A stretch of 64,000 bases of DNA from CAZBLK01 sp964492715 (GCA_964492715.1 CAZBLK010000001.1:1-64000); one strand, 5' to 3'. Counted from the stretch's first letter, positions 24,940 through 33,410 are shown. Numbers and translations are program-made. Notes: generated by a model from the sequence alone, not told the origin.

Positions 24940-25237
24940 TATTTAGCAGTTCGTTTTAATACATAAGCATTTGAACCAAACGCAGAAAGGTTTAATAGTT
25001 GTCCAGCTAATGTTGATTAAAACGGAATTTCTAAAAGCACATTACTATAGCAAACATTTTTTATGCCCATGCTAGAGCAGTTCTATCTTTTAATGATATT
25101 GGAATAGTAAAGTCAAACGTCTAATCGTTTTGGGGTTACACTATACACAATATGGAATAAAGTAGAACTGCTAACATTCTTTCAAAATTAAACTAAAAAG
25201 GCATAAAAAAATGTGTTTAAAAAAAGGTTATGATGGT
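24940..25237. other. Intergenic region with a weak palindromic element
   Basis: No supported gene. AGAGCAGTTCTA (about 25075-25085) and TAGAACTGCTA (25163-25173) are inverted ends about 100 bp apart and may mark another small element; the AGCAGTTC word recurs at 24943 and near 33356-33410. Nothing else was recognised. Confidence 0.3.
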
Positions 25238-25525
25238 ATGGCAGTAATTGAAGTTTTATGTCCAGTTTGCAAAAGCAATAGAGTAGTTAGCCGTGGAAGA
25301 ACATCGAATGGAAAACAACAGTTTGAGTGCCGAAACGTAGAATGCGGAAAAAAGACATTTTTGTTAGAGTACACCTACAACGCTTGCAAATATGATGTTA
25401 AAGAAAAAATACTTGAGATGGCTACGAGTGCAAGAGGAGTTAGGGACACTGCAAGAGTGCTCAACGTAAGCCCAAAAACAGTTATTAGTACATTAAAAAG
25501 TGGAGCCCTTCATAAATCAAATTAA
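25238..25525 (+). CDS. Solo IS1 InsA-like protein
   Basis: A 95-residue protein matching the N-terminal IS1 InsA domain: a zinc finger (CPVCKSN...CRNVECGKK), then a helix-turn-helix (GVRDTARVLNVSPKTVISTL). InsA is the DNA-binding repressor and transposase-frame partner of IS1. Here no InsB (DDE) frame follows: the gene ends with its own terminator, and there are no visible IS1 ends. It may be a relic or a domesticated DNA-binding protein. Start at 25238 aligns with the usual InsA start; 25211 is also possible. Confidence 0.72.
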   Translation: MAVIEVLCPVCKSNRVVSRGRTSNGKQQFECRNVECGKKTFLLEYTYNACKYDVKEKILEMATSARGVRDTARVLNVSPKTVISTLKSGALHKSN

Positions 25526-25568
25526 TATATCACATCATGTAGAAATTTCAGCAGTGTAAATTTCTGGG

Positions 25569-25607
25569 CGAGGTTAATATATTTAGTATATTAACCTCGT
25601 TTTTTTC
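25569..25607 (+). terminator. Terminator after the InsA-like gene
   Basis: CGAGGTTAATATA (25569-25581) and TATATTAACCTCG (25587-25599) followed by seven or more T. A textbook intrinsic terminator. Confidence 0.88.
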
Positions 25608-25688
25608 TTGATTACAGCATGTTAATGCTTATTAGCAAAAAAACAATATCTTTAAAAATATAATAATTTAAAATGCTTTTATTCCCCC

Positions 25689-25717
25689 TTGACACATTTA
25701 ATTTACAAGAATATAAT
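25689..25717 (+). promoter_or_regulatory. Consensus promoter of the proS leader
   Basis: TTGACA (25689-25694), 17 bases, TATAAT (25712-25717): a perfect SigA consensus that drives the T-box leader and proS. Confidence 0.88.
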
Positions 25718-25729
25718 AATAAAAAATAT

Positions 25730-25975
25730 TTAAAGGCAATGATGAGGAATAGTAAAAATGCAACTTATTTCAGAGAGGAAGCGGTTGGTGTGAGCTTCTA
25801 ATAAAAGCGTTTTGAACCTGCCCTTTTAGCCGCCGCCCTACAAAGGCGTGACGTTGACCACGTTATAGTCACAGGATTGTTGCAGCAAAAGATTTGACTG
25901 CAATTTGTCTTTTGTTTATTTATGGGTGGTATAGCCAAGCCTTGGTCCCTTTTTGGGATCAAGGCTTTTTTAATT
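25730..25975 (+). promoter_or_regulatory. T-box riboswitch of proS, specifier CCU (Pro)
   Basis: Stem I has AGTA (25751-25754) and GCGGTTGGTG. The specifier side reads TGAA-CCT-G, giving CCT at 25817-25819 (proline), matching proS. The T-box is TGGGTGGTATAGCC (25923-25936), a variant of the usual GGGTGGTACCACG. The terminator AAGCCTTGGTCCC...GGGATCAAGGCTT with a T-run ends near 25975. Confidence 0.9.
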
Positions 25976-26006
25976 CCTAAAATTTTTATAAGGCTTGGTG
26001 ATTAAA

Positions 26007-27440
26007 ATGTCAAAAGAAAGAAACATTGAAGCAATAACTAACATGGAAGTAGACTTTGCGCAGTGGTATACAGACATAGTTAAAAAAGCAGAGCTTTGCG
26101 ACTATTCTTCTGTTCGTGGGTGCATGATTATCCGCCCATACGGCTTTGCAATTTGGGAGCTTATTCGTGACCAGTTCGACAAACTTTTAAAGGAAACAGG
26201 GCATGAAAACGTGTCTATGCCTATGTTTATTCCAGAAAGCCTTTTGCAAAAGGAAAAAGACCACGTTGAAGGTTTTGCGCCAGAAGTTGCGTGGGTTACA
26301 CACGGCGGCTCTGAAAAGCTTGAGGAGCGTCTTTGCGTTCGCCCAACTTCGGAGACACTTTTTTGCGAGCATTATGCAAATGTCGTTCAGTCCTACAGAG
26401 ATTTGCCAAAGCTTTACAACCAATGGTGTTCGGTTGTTCGCTGGGAAAAAACTACAAGGCCATTTCTTCGCACAGTAGAATTTCACTGGCAGGAAGGGCA
26501 CACAGCACACGCTACAGCGGAGGAAGCACAAGAAGAAACAATTAAAATTCTTAACATGTACGCAGACTTTTGCGAAAGTGTGCTTGCTATGCCTGTTATT
26601 AAAGGGCAAAAAACGGAAAGTGAAAAGTTTGCTGGTGCAATGGCAACTTACGCTATTGAAAGCTTGATGCACGACGGAAAGGCACTTCAAGCAGGCACAA
26701 GCCACAACTTTGGCGACGGCTTTGCAAGGGCATTCGGAATTCAATATACCGACAAGCAAAACAAGCTGCAATATGCTCATCAAACTTCGTGGGGCATTGC
26801 AACACGCCTTATTGGTGGCTTAATTATGGTTCATGGCGACAACAACGGCTTAGTTCTTCCTCCAATGGTTGCGCCAATTCAAGTTGCTATCATTCCAATT
26901 GCACAGCACAAGGCAGGTGTTTTAGACAAGGCGAACGAGCTTTTAACAAAGCTTAAAGCCACTTGCAGAGTTAAGCTTGATGACTCTGACAAGTCGCCAG
27001 GCTGGAAGTTTAGTGAGTACGAAATGAAAGGCGTTCCTGTTCGCCTTGAAATTGGGCCAAAGGACATTGAAAACGGAAATGCTGTTCTTGCTCGCCGTGA
27101 CACAGGCGAAAAAATTACAGTTTCACTTGACAACATTGTAGAAGAAGTTCAAAAGCTTCTCAAGGAAGTGCAAACAAGCCTTTTTGAAAAGGCACATGCA
27201 CACTGTGAACGCAGCACTTTCTCGGCAACAGACATGGAGTCTTTTACAAAAACTTTAAACGAAACACCGGGGTTTATAAAAGCTATGTGGTGCGGTGATG
27301 AAGCTTGTGAGGACAAAGTTAAAGAGCTTACAGGTGCTTCGTCACGTTGTATTCCTTTTGAGCAAGAGAAAATAGCTGACACATGTATTTGCTGTGGTAA
27401 AAATGCTGACAAAATGGTTTATTGGGGTAAGGCGTATTAG
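26007..27440 (+). CDS. proS: Prolyl-tRNA synthetase, archaeal/eukaryal type (ProS type 3)
   Basis: A class II synthetase of 477 residues that charges tRNA-Pro. It lacks the INS editing insertion of the long bacterial ProRS. It has the C-terminal zinc-binding extension (CGDEACEDKV, then CICCGKNADKMVYWGKAY), which marks the archaeal/eukaryal-like ProRS found in some Firmicutes. Motif 2 (VVRWEKTTRPFLRTVEFHWQ) and motif 3 (GLIMVHGDNNGLVLPP) are clear. ATG 26007 is preferred over TTG 25995. Control is by the Pro T-box upstream. Free-standing editing proteins would be needed elsewhere. Confidence 0.94.
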   Translation: MSKERNIEAITNMEVDFAQWYTDIVKKAELCDYSSVRGCMIIRPYGFAIWELIRDQFDKLLKETGHENVSMPMFIPESLLQKEKDHVEGFAPEVAWVTHGGSEKLEERLCVRPTSETLFCEHYANVVQSYRDLPKLYNQWCSVVRWEKTTRPFLRTVEFHWQEGHTAHATAEEAQEETIKILNMYADFCESVLAMPVIKGQKTESEKFAGAMATYAIESLMHDGKALQAGTSHNFGDGFARAFGIQYTDKQNKLQYAHQTSWGIATRLIGGLIMVHGDNNGLVLPPMVAPIQVAIIPIAQHKAGVLDKANELLTKLKATCRVKLDDSDKSPGWKFSEYEMKGVPVRLEIGPKDIENGNAVLARRDTGEKITVSLDNIVEEVQKLLKEVQTSLFEKAHAHCERSTFSATDMESFTKTLNETPGFIKAMWCGDEACEDKVKELTGASSRCIPFEQEKIADTCICCGKNADKMVYWGKAY

Positions 27441-27458
27441 TATTAATGGACTTGTATA

Positions 27459-27486
27459 GGTGCGATTTGTTCCGCACCTATACAAA
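27459..27486 (+). terminator. Hairpin after proS
   Basis: TGTATAGGTGCG and CGCACCTATACA form a 12-bp stem in about 27451-27483. The T-run is poor (AAACTTC), so termination strength is uncertain. Confidence 0.4.
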
Positions 27487-27544
27487 CTTCAAGTTATATA
27501 CATATTTGAAGTTAGTATAAATACATGAATCGGGGGCGGATTTT

Positions 27545-28495
27545 ATGTATTACATTGGAATTGATGGCAGCGGAAGTTACAGCAAGCTTTTAGCAATAGA
27601 CGAAGACGAGCAAGTAATTGGGCGGCATGTAGGAAACTCAATAAATGTAGACATACACCCTGTGGAAATTGTAAAAAGCAGCATTGTAAGGCTGTTAGAA
27701 GAATTTTACAAGCTTACGAATGCAACTTCTGACGATTGCGGCGGTCTTTGCATTGTTTTTTCAAACAATTCATCTGTAAATGTTTACACAACTATGTCTG
27801 AAATTGTTTCGCAAATTGGAATTAGTTGCCCGCTTTACATAACTAATGAAGCAGAAGCTACCCTTTCATCTGTAACAAAAGGCGGGGCAGGTGTTTTAAT
27901 TGTTGCAGGCGTAAATTCTGCTGGCTATGCCTTTGATGAAAATGGAACGCAAACACAGTGCGGCGGCTTGGGGCACTTGGTGGACGATGAAGGCTCGGCT
28001 TATTGGGTTGGTATGCAGGCTGTTAAGCACGCATTCATGTCTATGGAAGGTAGAATACCTAAAACAGTCCTTGAACAAAAAGTTAAAGAATATTTCGGTG
28101 TTAACGTGCTGCATGAATGTTTAAGCATTATTTATGACGACGATAACTTTTCTGATGAAAAGGTTGCAGGTTTGGCTTTATCAGTTAAATATGCTGCAAA
28201 AGAGGGCGACAAGCAAGCAATTTTAATTGAGCAAAACGCTGTCTATGCGTTGCTTTCCATTGCCGAAGCTTTAATTAGGCAAACCCGTCTTGAAAAGCAC
28301 ACTGTTGTTTTAAGCGGTAAGCTTTTTGCAATTAATGACTTTATTAGGGTTAATTTGACAGGGCTTATTAAAAAGAAGTTTAAGGAAGTTGACATTGTTT
28401 TTCAAAAGGATAAAGCAGAGCTTGGCGCTGCTTACTTGGCTAAAAATACTGCTAAAGGGTTGTTAAAAAATTCTTTTAGGAAGGCTACTGTTTAG
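27545..28495 (+). CDS. BadF/BadG-type ATPase, N-acetylglucosamine-kinase-like
   Basis: A 316-residue sugar-kinase-fold protein. The phosphate-1 motif is YIGIDGSGSYSKLL, followed by a STGxxx-like AGVNSAGY stretch, and CGGLGHLVDDEGSAYWVG, the hallmark GGxGxxxxDEGS of NagK-like and BadF-family kinases. It probably phosphorylates an amino sugar or hexose in the cytosol, or acts as an uncharacterised BadF-family ATPase. GGGGCGG precedes the ATG. It is a monocistron ending in a hairpin that holds a family A element. It could feed sialic acid or hexosamine catabolism from the operon at 59-61 kb, but there is no physical link. Confidence 0.75.
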   Translation: MYYIGIDGSGSYSKLLAIDEDEQVIGRHVGNSINVDIHPVEIVKSSIVRLLEEFYKLTNATSDDCGGLCIVFSNNSSVNVYTTMSEIVSQIGISCPLYITNEAEATLSSVTKGGAGVLIVAGVNSAGYAFDENGTQTQCGGLGHLVDDEGSAYWVGMQAVKHAFMSMEGRIPKTVLEQKVKEYFGVNVLHECLSIIYDDDNFSDEKVAGLALSVKYAAKEGDKQAILIEQNAVYALLSIAEALIRQTRLEKHTVVLSGKLFAINDFIRVNLTGLIKKKFKEVDIVFQKDKAELGAAYLAKNTAKGLLKNSFRKATV

Positions 28496-28505
28496 CGGTC
28501 GCTTG

Positions 28506-28645
28506 AAAAATGAATTCCCCAATTTTATAGCAATTCCGTTTTTAATCGACATTGTCTATCGGTCAAAACGCCAAACGGCTAGGCATTCGGCTTCCCTCTG
28601 CCAATATCATTAAAAACTGGAATTGCTATAGGGAATTCATTTTTT
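28506..28645. terminator. Terminator stem split by family A element A2
   Basis: AAAAATGAATTCCC (28506-28519) and GGGAATTCATTTTT (28631-28644) are exactly complementary 14-mers with T-runs on both strands. Element A2 (28526-28630) lies inside the loop. It serves the BadF-type gene on one side and galT on the other. Confidence 0.7.
28526..28630. repeat. Family A palindromic element, copy A2 (105 bp)
   Basis: Ends TATAGCAATTCC and GGAATTGCTATA, flanked by TA. The interior has GACATTGTCTATCGGTC, then the hairpin CGCCAAACGGCTAGGC, then GGCTTCCCTCTGCCAATAT. No coding capacity. TA duplications are typical of IS630/Tc1-type targets. Confidence 0.75.
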
Positions 28646-28654
28646 GTGGGAGTT

Positions 28655-29638
28655 TTAACTGTTCAAGCTTTGCTTGTCCATAAACTTTTTATACGCTTCT
28701 CTCAATTCAGCGGCTTTTTCCTCTGGGCAAGTAGGGTTGCAGTGGGCCCACGCACCTGTTTCGCTTGAAGCATTAAATTTTTGCTTGTCGGCAGAACGCA
28801 TTGGTGGGAAAAATTCTATATGAAAATGATAGTGACCGTAAGCTTCATTTGTGTTTACAGGTGCTTGGTACATACACATCATGTACGGAAAAGCATAATC
28901 AAACAAGCTGTCAAGTGTGCCAACAGTTTCTCTTAAAATTTTTGCCAAGTCGTCTTTTTCCTTTTCGGAAAGCTCATCAATGGACTGCTTATGGCTTTTA
29001 CTTACAATGTACACTCCGTAAGGATATTCTGAGTAAAATGGAAGAAACGTGTAAAAGCTGTCGTTCTCAATTATAATTCTGTCGCCGCCTTGAACCTCGT
29101 CCTTTAACATGTCGCATATCATACAGCTATTTTTAGCTTCTAAATAATCTTTACAGCTTTGCAGCTCTAATTCAAGTTTTTTTGGAACAAAAGGATAACC
29201 ATAAATTTGCCCATGAGGGTGCGGCATTGTTACACCTACAACGTCACCTCTGTTTTCAAAAATGAAAATGTACTTTAAACGCTCATCTTTTTTAAGCTCC
29301 AAAAACCTTTCAGTCCAAAGGTCAACAAGCTTTCTTACATGCTCGTTTGAAAGCTCGGGCAAAGTGATGGTGTGCCTTGGTGAATACAAAATAACTTCAC
29401 ATTTTCCGTAGCACTCGTCAACTTTGTAAAAGCTTGTTTTAACGTCATCTGGGGCAGGTGGGTTTTGCGAAAGTGCTGGAAAGTCATTGTCATATTTGTA
29501 AACGTCAAAATCGTTAGGCACTTTACCAGAGCCTGAACAAAAAGGACACCAATCTTTTGGCATTTGAGGCCTACCCTGCCTGTGCGATGCAATCATTACC
29601 CAGTCGTTTGTAAGTGGGTTAAAACGTAGTTCTGCCAT
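28655..29638 (-). CDS. galT: Galactose-1-phosphate uridylyltransferase
   Basis: GalT swaps UMP between UDP-glucose and galactose 1-phosphate in the Leloir pathway. The 327-residue protein is the HIT-superfamily class I enzyme. The N-terminal RFNPLTNDWVMIA and Cys pair (CPFCSG) begin the fold, and the active-site H-P-H is in MPHPHGQIYGYPF, where the second His takes the uridylyl group. A second HYHFHIEFFPP motif is at the C-terminal end. TAGGAGG lies before the ATG. galK and galE are not adjacent. Element A3 abuts the ribosome binding site upstream. Confidence 0.93.
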   Translation of the reverse strand: MAELRFNPLTNDWVMIASHRQGRPQMPKDWCPFCSGSGKVPNDFDVYKYDNDFPALSQNPPAPDDVKTSFYKVDECYGKCEVILYSPRHTITLPELSNEHVRKLVDLWTERFLELKKDERLKYIFIFENRGDVVGVTMPHPHGQIYGYPFVPKKLELELQSCKDYLEAKNSCMICDMLKDEVQGGDRIIIENDSFYTFLPFYSEYPYGVYIVSKSHKQSIDELSEKEKDDLAKILRETVGTLDSLFDYAFPYMMCMYQAPVNTNEAYGHYHFHIEFFPPMRSADKQKFNASSETGAWAHCNPTCPEEKAAELREAYKKFMDKQSLNS

Positions 29639-29654
29639 AATTTCCTCCTATATT

Positions 29655-29757
29655 TAGCAAATCCAGTTTTTAACGACATTGGCAGAGGGAAGCCAAACGC
29701 TTAGTCATTTGGCGTTTTGACCGATAGACAATGTAGATTAAAAACGGAATTGCTATA
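29655..29757. repeat. Family A palindromic element, copy A3
   Basis: Reverse orientation relative to A2: TTTAGCAAATCCAG at the left, GGAATTGCTATA at the right. Interior contains the same GCCAAACGCTTAG/GGCGTTTTGACC hairpin. It lies 7-8 bp upstream of the galT Shine-Dalgarno, so the galT promoter must be inside it or beyond it. Confidence 0.72.
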
Positions 29758-29821
29758 GCAATTAATGTGCGAATAAAACAAAAATTGAAAAGCAAATTAA
29801 CCTTTAAAAAATAAATAGAAC

Positions 29822-29850
29822 GTGAGAATGGGCTCACGTTCTGCAGTGTT
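29822..29850 (-). terminator. Terminator of the 96-aa membrane protein gene
   Basis: On the minus strand AGAACGTGAG, a CCCATT loop and CTCACGTTCT lead into ATTTATTTTTT. It lies just downstream of the gene at 29862-30152. Confidence 0.7.
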
Positions 29851-29861
29851 TACATTCATAA

Positions 29862-30152
29862 TTAGTTGTCTTTATTAGTGGACTGTGCCATTTCTTTTAC
29901 AAGCGATAAAACATCAAGTGCAGTTGAAAGCCAAAACATAAACTCATAAATTTTAAAGAAGTGGTTCTTTGGAAGCCCTTGCTTTTTTTGCTCCTTGTCA
30001 ATAATGCTTGAACCGCAGTATGCCACAAGAGCAGACATACGGTGCGGAAGCCTCATGTCAGTGCCTGTAACTTTTTGGTAAATAAAGCACCACATGGCAA
30101 ACAAGGAAGAACAAAGTGCCACTAACACAATTTTCTTTTCATAAGTTTGCAT
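29862..30152 (-). CDS. Hypothetical protein, 96 aa
   Basis: Starts MQTYEKKIVLVALCSSLFAM, with one N-terminal hydrophobic segment and then a mostly helical amphipathic body (FFKIYEFMFWLSTALDVLSLV). I do not recognise the family. ATG 30152 is chosen because AAGGTGGGA precedes it; an upstream start at 30206 has no RBS. It is transcribed alone and has its own terminator. Confidence 0.6.
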   Translation of the reverse strand: MQTYEKKIVLVALCSSLFAMWCFIYQKVTGTDMRLPHRMSALVAYCGSSIIDKEQKKQGLPKNHFFKIYEFMFWLSTALDVLSLVKEMAQSTNKDN

Positions 30153-30238
30153 TTTAATCCCACCTTCATTTATTTTATTTTTTTGTAACCTTTGTAATTT
30201 CAGCATTTAGCCTGCTGTTTTGCAATCACAAAACTTTA

Positions 30239-30402
30239 GAACTTGTGTTCAATACTCCAACCGTCATCTTGGTGGTCTTGACGCCGCTGTACTTCTTCAG
30301 CGTGGTAAGCACGTACATGCTTCGAGTACGCACTTACCACGCTTCATCGTACAGCGACGCCAATCCTCGCCAATACGACGACTTCGTATTCAACACAGGT
30401 TC
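30239..30402. mobile_element. Family C miniature element, copy C3 (164 bp)
   Basis: Exactly 164 bp; ends GAACTTGTGTTCAATAC and GTATTCAACACAGGTTC, flanked by TTA (30236-30238 and 30403-30405). Interior nearly identical to copy C2. The right-hand TTA is, on the other strand, the TAA stop codon of the GH1 gene. Confidence 0.82.
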
Positions 30403-31749
30403 TTATAATTCACTTCCGTTTGTTTCCATTACTTTTTTATACCAATATGCGCTATCCTTTGGAATACGCTTTTGTGTTTTATAGTCAACGTAAACAAGCC
30501 CAAAACGCTCGTTGTACCCTTCTGACCACTCAAAGTTATCCATAAAAGACCACTGGAAATATCCATGCAAAGGCACACCGTCTGCGGCACAGCGCTTGTA
30601 TTCAAGTAAATATCTATGTAAATAATCTTCACGGTTAGGGTCGTGCACAAAACCGTCCAAGCTTACGGCATCGTGTGCTGACATGCCGTTTTCTGTTATG
30701 AGTATAGGCGTTTTGTATCGCTCGTAAAGAAATTTTGGCCCCCAATATAATGATTCTGGCACTACTGGCCAGTTTAGTGCTGTTTTTGGGTGTCCTACAT
30801 TGTGGGGTACAACTCCGTTTTTCGCAGAAACAAATATTCCGTCATAAATGTTTTGCCCATAGTAGTCAAGCGGAGTTTTTATTTTGTCCATATCTTTTTC
30901 GTACCCAGCAGGCAAATATTTTTCTGCAATTTTTAAAGCTTCTGAAGGATATTCACCAAGCAACACAGGGTCGCTCCACCAAGCAACGTTCATAGCCCAG
31001 TTTGTACTGTCAAAATCAACACTGAAATATTTTTTTCGTGCTGCTTCAATGTCTTCGGGGCTGTCTGTTGCAGGGCAGTAAACAGATTTACATGGTGCAT
31101 ACGACACTTTAACGCCGTCAACAATTTCTTTAAGCACGTTAATGCTTTTGCTGTTTGCAAGCAAAACGTTGTGTGCCATTGGAATTGTTTCAAGTAATGA
31201 AAGTTTTAGCCCAGGAGCATGGTGGCCGTTTACATACCCAAGCCCAATAAAGCATTGAGGTTCGTTAAGTGGCATAAAGTTTTTTACTCTGTCGCCAAGC
31301 TCCAAAGCAACAACCCTTGTGTATTCGGCAAACCAATTTGGGCTTTCAGGGTTTGCAAAACCGCCACGCTTAATAAGCTCCGAAGGAAGGTCCCAGTGAA
31401 ACAACGTAACAAAAGGTGTAATGCCGTTTTCTAAAAGGCAATCGACAAGTTCGCTGTAAAAACGAAGCCCATTTTTGTTCACAGCCCCAGTTCCTTGCGG
31501 CATAACTCGTGGCCATGAAATTGAAAAACGGTAATTTTTAATTCCAAGCTGTGCCATTAGCTTAATATCTTCCTTAAACCTGTTGAAATGGTCGCAAGCA
31601 ACCGCACCTGTGTGCCCACCAAAAACCTTTTTTGGTGTGTCACAAAAATCGTCCCAAACTGAACGTCCTTTGCCGTCATGCAGGTAAGCCCCTTCAATTT
31701 GAAATGCAGATGTGGAAACGCCCCAAACGAAATCTTTTGAAAAACTCAT
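30403..31749 (-). CDS. Beta-glucosidase, GH1 family
   Basis: A 448-residue GH1 enzyme that hydrolyses beta-linked disaccharides in the cytosol. It starts at FVWGVSTSAFQIEGA. The acid/base Glu163 is in LNEP and the nucleophile lies in ILITENGMS. HFNRFKEDIKLMAQLGIKNYRFS and SWPRV are family landmarks. Length is normal. It is not 6-phospho-type in any motif I can see, so an ABC-imported rather than PTS-imported substrate is expected. The gene ends exactly at element C3: the TAA stop is the target duplication. The gene is preceded by a GGGG ribosome binding site. Confidence 0.92.
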   Translation of the reverse strand: MSFSKDFVWGVSTSAFQIEGAYLHDGKGRSVWDDFCDTPKKVFGGHTGAVACDHFNRFKEDIKLMAQLGIKNYRFSISWPRVMPQGTGAVNKNGLRFYSELVDCLLENGITPFVTLFHWDLPSELIKRGGFANPESPNWFAEYTRVVALELGDRVKNFMPLNEPQCFIGLGYVNGHHAPGLKLSLLETIPMAHNVLLANSKSINVLKEIVDGVKVSYAPCKSVYCPATDSPEDIEAARKKYFSVDFDSTNWAMNVAWWSDPVLLGEYPSEALKIAEKYLPAGYEKDMDKIKTPLDYYGQNIYDGIFVSAKNGVVPHNVGHPKTALNWPVVPESLYWGPKFLYERYKTPILITENGMSAHDAVSLDGFVHDPNREDYLHRYLLEYKRCAADGVPLHGYFQWSFMDNFEWSEGYNERFGLVYVDYKTQKRIPKDSAYWYKKVMETNGSEL

Positions 31750-32117
31750 TTAAACACCCCTTCTGTTGTTGTATAACTTTAAGATTTGTTATAGTTATTT
31801 ACAGTAATTTATAGTTAATATAATAACAAATTAAAATTATATGTGCAATGGTTTATGTATAATTGAGTTAGGCTTATTATTAATATATATAGCAACTACA
31901 TTTTCAATTTGTTGAACACTGAAACTTTGTGCAAAAGCTATAAAAATGAGATTATATTATAAAAATTTTGTTAATTATTTTGTAATAACATGTACTGAGA
32001 AAAAAATGTTAGTTAATGATGTAGATTTATGTTGCAAAATTTAAATAAATGATGTAACATATTAACCATAATTGCAAAGGCGTGTTAAAAATGCGCCGTC
32101 ATGAAAGGGGCATAAAT
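31750..32117. other. Intergenic region between divergent genes
   Basis: AT-rich and non-coding. It should contain the promoters of the GH1 gene (leftward) and the symporter gene (rightward), but I could not define them with confidence. No known riboswitch pattern was seen. Confidence 0.4.
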
Positions 32118-33353
32118 ATGAATGGAAAAAAGCTTCATCTATCTGCAAAAATTTTAATAGGTCTTGTATTAGGTATCATTGTTGGGCTTTTACTGCAAAA
32201 CTATGCAGCAGAAGCAAACACGTACATCAAACCAATTGGAACTCTTTTTCTTAATGCAGTTAAAATGCTTATTGTTCCACTAGTTTTTTCGTCTTTAATA
32301 ATTGGAACGTGCGGTTTGGGAGATGCAAAAAAGGTTGGGCGTATTGGTGGAAAAACAATTCTGTTTTATCTAAGCACTACAGCAATTGCAGTTACTTTGG
32401 GCTTAATTATTTCAAACGTATTTAAAGTTGGCAGTGGTCTTTTACTTGATACAAACGTTACATATGAAGCAGCAGCAACGCCAAACATTGTTGACACGCT
32501 GCTTAACATTATTCCAGCAAACCCTTTAAAAGCTTTGGTTGACGGAAACATGCTTCAAATTATTGCCTTTGCACTTTTCTTTGGCGGCGGAATTATTATG
32601 GTTGGAGAGCGTGCAAAACCCCTTGTAGACTTTTTTGACGCAACAGCAGAAAGTATGTATAAGCTAGTTGGCTTTGTAATGAGCTTTGCACCTTTTGCAG
32701 TGTTTGCGCTTATAGTTCCTATAGTTGCGGCGAATGGCCCTTCGGTGCTTCTTCCTCTTTTAAGCGTAATTTTGGCTGTTTACGGTGGTTGCATACTTCA
32801 TGCAGTAGTTGTTTACTCAACATCTGTAAGAGTTATTGCAAAAATATCTCCATTAGAGTTTTTCAATCAAGTTTCTGAGGCAATGATGTTTGCGTTCACT
32901 ACTGCTTCAAGTGCAGCAACTTTGCCATTTTCTATGAGTGCTGCAAAAAGGCTTGGCGTTCCACAGCCTATAAGAAGCTTCGTACTTCCTTTGGGCGCAA
33001 CAATAAACATGGACGGAACAGCACTTTACCAAGGTATTTGTGCGTTGTTCATTGCAACAGTTTACGGAATAAACCTTGACTTTGGTCAGCAAGTAACAAT
33101 TGTTTTAACATGTACACTTGCGTCAATTGGTACGGCAGGTGTTCCTGGGGCTGGCGTAATTATGCTTGGTATGGTGCTTCAATCTGTAGGGCTTCCATTA
33201 GAAGGCATTGCGCTTGTTGCAGGAATAGACCGCATTTTGGACATGGCTAGAACTGTAGTAAATATTACTGGTGACATTGCTTGCTCAGTAGTTGTTTCTG
33301 CAAGTGAAAGAGAATTAAACCCTGCGGCTACAGCTAAGGAATTGATGCTTTAA
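32118..33353 (+). CDS. Dicarboxylate/amino acid:cation symporter (GltP/GltT family)
   Basis: A 411-residue DAACS-family secondary transporter that imports glutamate, aspartate or C4-dicarboxylates with sodium or protons. Eight helices plus two re-entrant loops. Signatures: serine-rich TTASSAATLPFSM (HP1), GATINMDGTALYQG (TM7), and GTAGVPGAGVIMLGMVL (HP2). ATG 32118 with AAAGGGG upstream. It is one of two related symporters in the window; the other is TcyP-like. No neighbour suggests the substrate. Confidence 0.88.
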   Translation: MNGKKLHLSAKILIGLVLGIIVGLLLQNYAAEANTYIKPIGTLFLNAVKMLIVPLVFSSLIIGTCGLGDAKKVGRIGGKTILFYLSTTAIAVTLGLIISNVFKVGSGLLLDTNVTYEAAATPNIVDTLLNIIPANPLKALVDGNMLQIIAFALFFGGGIIMVGERAKPLVDFFDATAESMYKLVGFVMSFAPFAVFALIVPIVAANGPSVLLPLLSVILAVYGGCILHAVVVYSTSVRVIAKISPLEFFNQVSEAMMFAFTTASSAATLPFSMSAAKRLGVPQPIRSFVLPLGATINMDGTALYQGICALFIATVYGINLDFGQQVTIVLTCTLASIGTAGVPGAGVIMLGMVLQSVGLPLEGIALVAGIDRILDMARTVVNITGDIACSVVVSASERELNPAATAKELML

Positions 33354-33355
33354 AA

Positions 33356-33410
33356 CTGAACTGCTAAAAACTGCTAAAAACTGAACTGCTAAAAACTGAA
33401 CTGCTAAAAG
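33356..33410. repeat. Short tandem repeat
   Basis: The unit CTGAACTGCTAAAAA occurs three times (33356-33370, 33381-33395, 33396-33410), with one 10-base partial unit between. It lies between the symporter stop codon and its terminator. It is not CRISPR-like. Confidence 0.8.

Noticed and set aside
26187..26783. A 198-codon frame opposite proS, rich in Cys and Phe
   Set aside because: It is antisense to the core of ProRS, is composition-driven and lacks a start site.
33356..33410. Possible CRISPR array
   Set aside because: Units are 15 bp without spacers and no cas genes are near; simple tandem repeat.
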